Part shown: one piece after another, positions 62,477 to 64,000 of the stretch | Layout: each line of letters starts with the position of its first letter | Numbering within the stretch: the first letter of the stretch is position 1 | Assembly (NCBI RefSeq): GCF_024653915.1 | Contig: NZ_JANLGY010000001.1 | Location: forward strand, 1 to 64,000 | Direction: 5' to 3' | Length of the DNA: 64,000 bases | DNA from: Sulfuricaulis sp. | GTDB taxonomy: Bacteria; Pseudomonadota; Gammaproteobacteria; Acidiferrobacterales; Sulfurifustaceae | The notes under the pieces: model-generated | The model's database searches: none | Told to the model about the DNA's origin: nothing | The model's input: the letters and a program-made list of their open reading frames with translations, nothing else | Program-made: the position numbers and the translations under genes

Positions 62477-64000
62477 CCGGTGGAAAGCTGACCGGGGCGC
62501 ATGGTGCCACCGTGCACGGGAGCACCCCCGCCACGCGTGAATACTTGCGCCAGATATTCCGGTGGCTCCACGCCAATCAGTTGATACAGGTTGGTGAGAT
62601 GCAGACGGTAAAGCTGTTCAAAATCGGCCACCGTTGTGGCCGGATTATCGCCACCGAACCACCAGAACCAATCCGAGCCCTCGCAGATGGCAAGCTGGCG
62701 CCTGGCGCGTTCAAGGTGTGACGCATCGAGGCGGACCATCGCGTCGTCAAATGCGCGCTTGGCGTCACCGAGCATGTCCCAACCGCGGTTCTTGTCCGGC
62801 TCGCCGATCCAGGTTGACAGCGTGCCGTATACCCACGATCCGGTGACAAGCTGGCGCAGAGGTTTGGCTGCCACGGATTTCAGGCAATCGGAGAAAGTGG
62901 TCAGTTCGATACCGGGGTGTTCCGACAGACGTCGATAAAGCGCACTTAGAAAGAAATAGGCATTCTCCGGGTAGTGCTCCCACGCATTCTCCCCATCCAT
63001 GATGATCGAAACAACATGCTCGGGGTGTGCGCGGCAGCAATGCGCGATGTTTTCCAGATGATGCACGAGGTTGCTGACCGCGTCTTCGGCGTGCCAGGTG
63101 GCATAAGTGAAGCCGATGAGATCCGACAATCCGTCGTCGCGGAAGAAACAGCTCATGCCGCTCTCGGCAACTGAATAATGCCGGTATAGCCAGGCCTCTT
63201 TCATGTGGTGATCCGCGTGGCCCGAATGGATCAGACTGTTGTGAAGCACAGCCTCGCCGCTCGCGGCCCAACGGAAACCCGCTGCCGCCAGCAATTTCAG
63301 GGTGGGTGCGCTCACCGCACCCTCCGATGGCCAGCAACCAACGGGCGCAAAACCAAAATGCCGACGGAACGTTTCAATGCCTTCACGGATATGCCAGCTT
63401 GCACGCTCTTCGCCGCCGGGATACTGCGGCAACAATGGCAAAGGTGCCTGCGGCATGGCTTCGCGCGCACAGGAAAAATCAAGCAACAATGGCGAAATGG
63501 GATGGGCATAGGGCGTGACGGAAAGTTCAATCTGCCCGCGCGCGGCCAACTGTGCGTAGCGAGGAATCACGTTCGACAGCAATTCGCCGATGACGGTGAG
63601 CAACTCGCGCCGATCGTGGAGCGTGTAACCCGACGCTTTTTCCAGCAAACGCCTGACGCGTGCATCGCCGCGGCGCACCGTTTCGCCGAGCCAGGCGAGG
63701 TGATACCACACCAGCAGATCCGCAAGGTACTGGTTACTCATGTAACGGAGGGAATCGTGATGCGCCACAATCCATTTCGCCATGTCAGCCAAACGGCGAT
63801 AGGCAGGATATCGGTCTATCATGCGCGACTCATTGGCGCGCAGGCAGGCCTTGATGAGCATTACGCGCTGTTCTTCCGAAGGCGGCAACGCGGGACTGAC
63901 AAGAGCGGCGAGCACGGGATCTCGGATGGAAAGACTGTTGGTGAGAAAACCTTCGACCTGCTTTGCATAGTCTTCTATCTGCTCAAGCAGCAGCGGAGCG
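62473..64000 (-). CDS. Glycoside hydrolase family 57, 5' partial
   Basis: The frame continues open to the right edge, so the N-terminus is missing; about 508 residues are visible. The GH57 nucleophile region is FAPVGCWPSEGAVS and the acid region IIMDGENAWEHYP; AASGEAVLHNSL is also family-like. GH57 enzymes act on alpha-glucans (amylase, branching or glucanotransferase); which one cannot be said. Operon with malQ, next to glgP, so a maltodextrin/glycogen role is likely. Confidence 0.88.
   Translation of the reverse strand, partial: APLLLEQIEDYAKQVEGFLTNSLSIRDPVLAALVSPALPPSEEQRVMLIKACLRANESRMIDRYPAYRRLADMAKWIVAHHDSLRYMSNQYLADLLVWYHLAWLGETVRRGDARVRRLLEKASGYTLHDRRELLTVIGELLSNVIPRYAQLAARGQIELSVTPYAHPISPLLLDFSCAREAMPQAPLPLLPQYPGGEERASWHIREGIETFRRHFGFAPVGCWPSEGAVSAPTLKLLAAAGFRWAASGEAVLHNSLIHSGHADHHMKEAWLYRHYSVAESGMSCFFRDDGLSDLIGFTYATWHAEDAVSNLVHHLENIAHCCRAHPEHVVSIIMDGENAWEHYPENAYFFLSALYRRLSEHPGIELTTFSDCLKSVAAKPLRQLVTGSWVYGTLSTWIGEPDKNRGWDMLGDAKRAFDDAMVRLDASHLERARRQLAICEGSDWFWWFGGDNPATTVADFEQLYRLHLTNLYQLIGVEPPEYLAQVFTRGGGAPVHGGTMRPGQLSTG

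Overview
The window looks like a GC-rich chromosome segment from a gammaproteobacterium. The housekeeping blocks have gammaproteobacterial order: ffh divergent from ypjD; nrdR-ribD-ribE-ribBA-ribH-nusB-thiL; queA-tgt-yajC-secD-secF; plus rsd/algQ, ppsR and purT. The accessory genes (two SulP transporters, a TauE/SafE exporter, a complex-I-like proton pump, a carbonic-anhydrase-like protein, a haem lipoprotein) would suit a sulfur-oxidising chemolithoautotroph such as an Acidiferrobacterales member. That placement is an inference from content, not a database match.

Layout. 1-12.5 kb is a one-strand array of secreted proteins: a Gly-rich repeat protein cut by the left edge, a membrane zinc-finger anti-sigma-like protein, a CARDB-subtilase, and nine further signal-peptide genes, four of them with CARDB-like domains. 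One array gene appears split by a T7 tract in its signal peptide. 12.7-17.7 kb holds moaA, rsd, ffh, a metallo-beta-lactamase-fold hydrolase and ypjD. 17.8-25.3 kb is a transporter island (SulP+2xUSP, small membrane protein, TauE+2xUSP, SulP with a coiled-coil insertion). It lies between ypjD and a corB-like gene that are neighbours in other gammaproteobacteria, and a decayed duplicate of the ypjD 3' end sits inside it.

26.9-35.3 kb is an operon for a hydrogenase-4/complex-I-like membrane complex (HyfB, C, E, F, G, I-like). Its large subunit has lost the Ni-Fe cysteines. The operon ends in a protein with a beta-carbonic-anhydrase-type Cys-x-Asp-x-Arg site and a spread His/Cys pair. With the SulP transporters upstream, this is the best candidate for an undescribed system, possibly energy-coupled inorganic carbon uptake.

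35.3-64 kb is mainly housekeeping: a 2-hydroxyacid dehydrogenase, ppsR, tsaB, small membrane proteins, HIT, purT, thiL, nusB, the riboflavin genes, nrdR, glyA, a haem beta-propeller lipoprotein, secFD, yajC, tgt, queA, and a maltodextrin cluster (glgP, malQ, GH57). Two operons are interrupted by opposite-strand genes: a Ser/Thr kinase plus lipoprotein inside the rib operon, and a cyclophilin with a C-terminal sorting tail between queA and tgt. At least six families of inverted-repeat intergenic elements are scattered through the window. I saw no rRNA, tRNA, CRISPR array, transposase gene or recognisable riboswitch.
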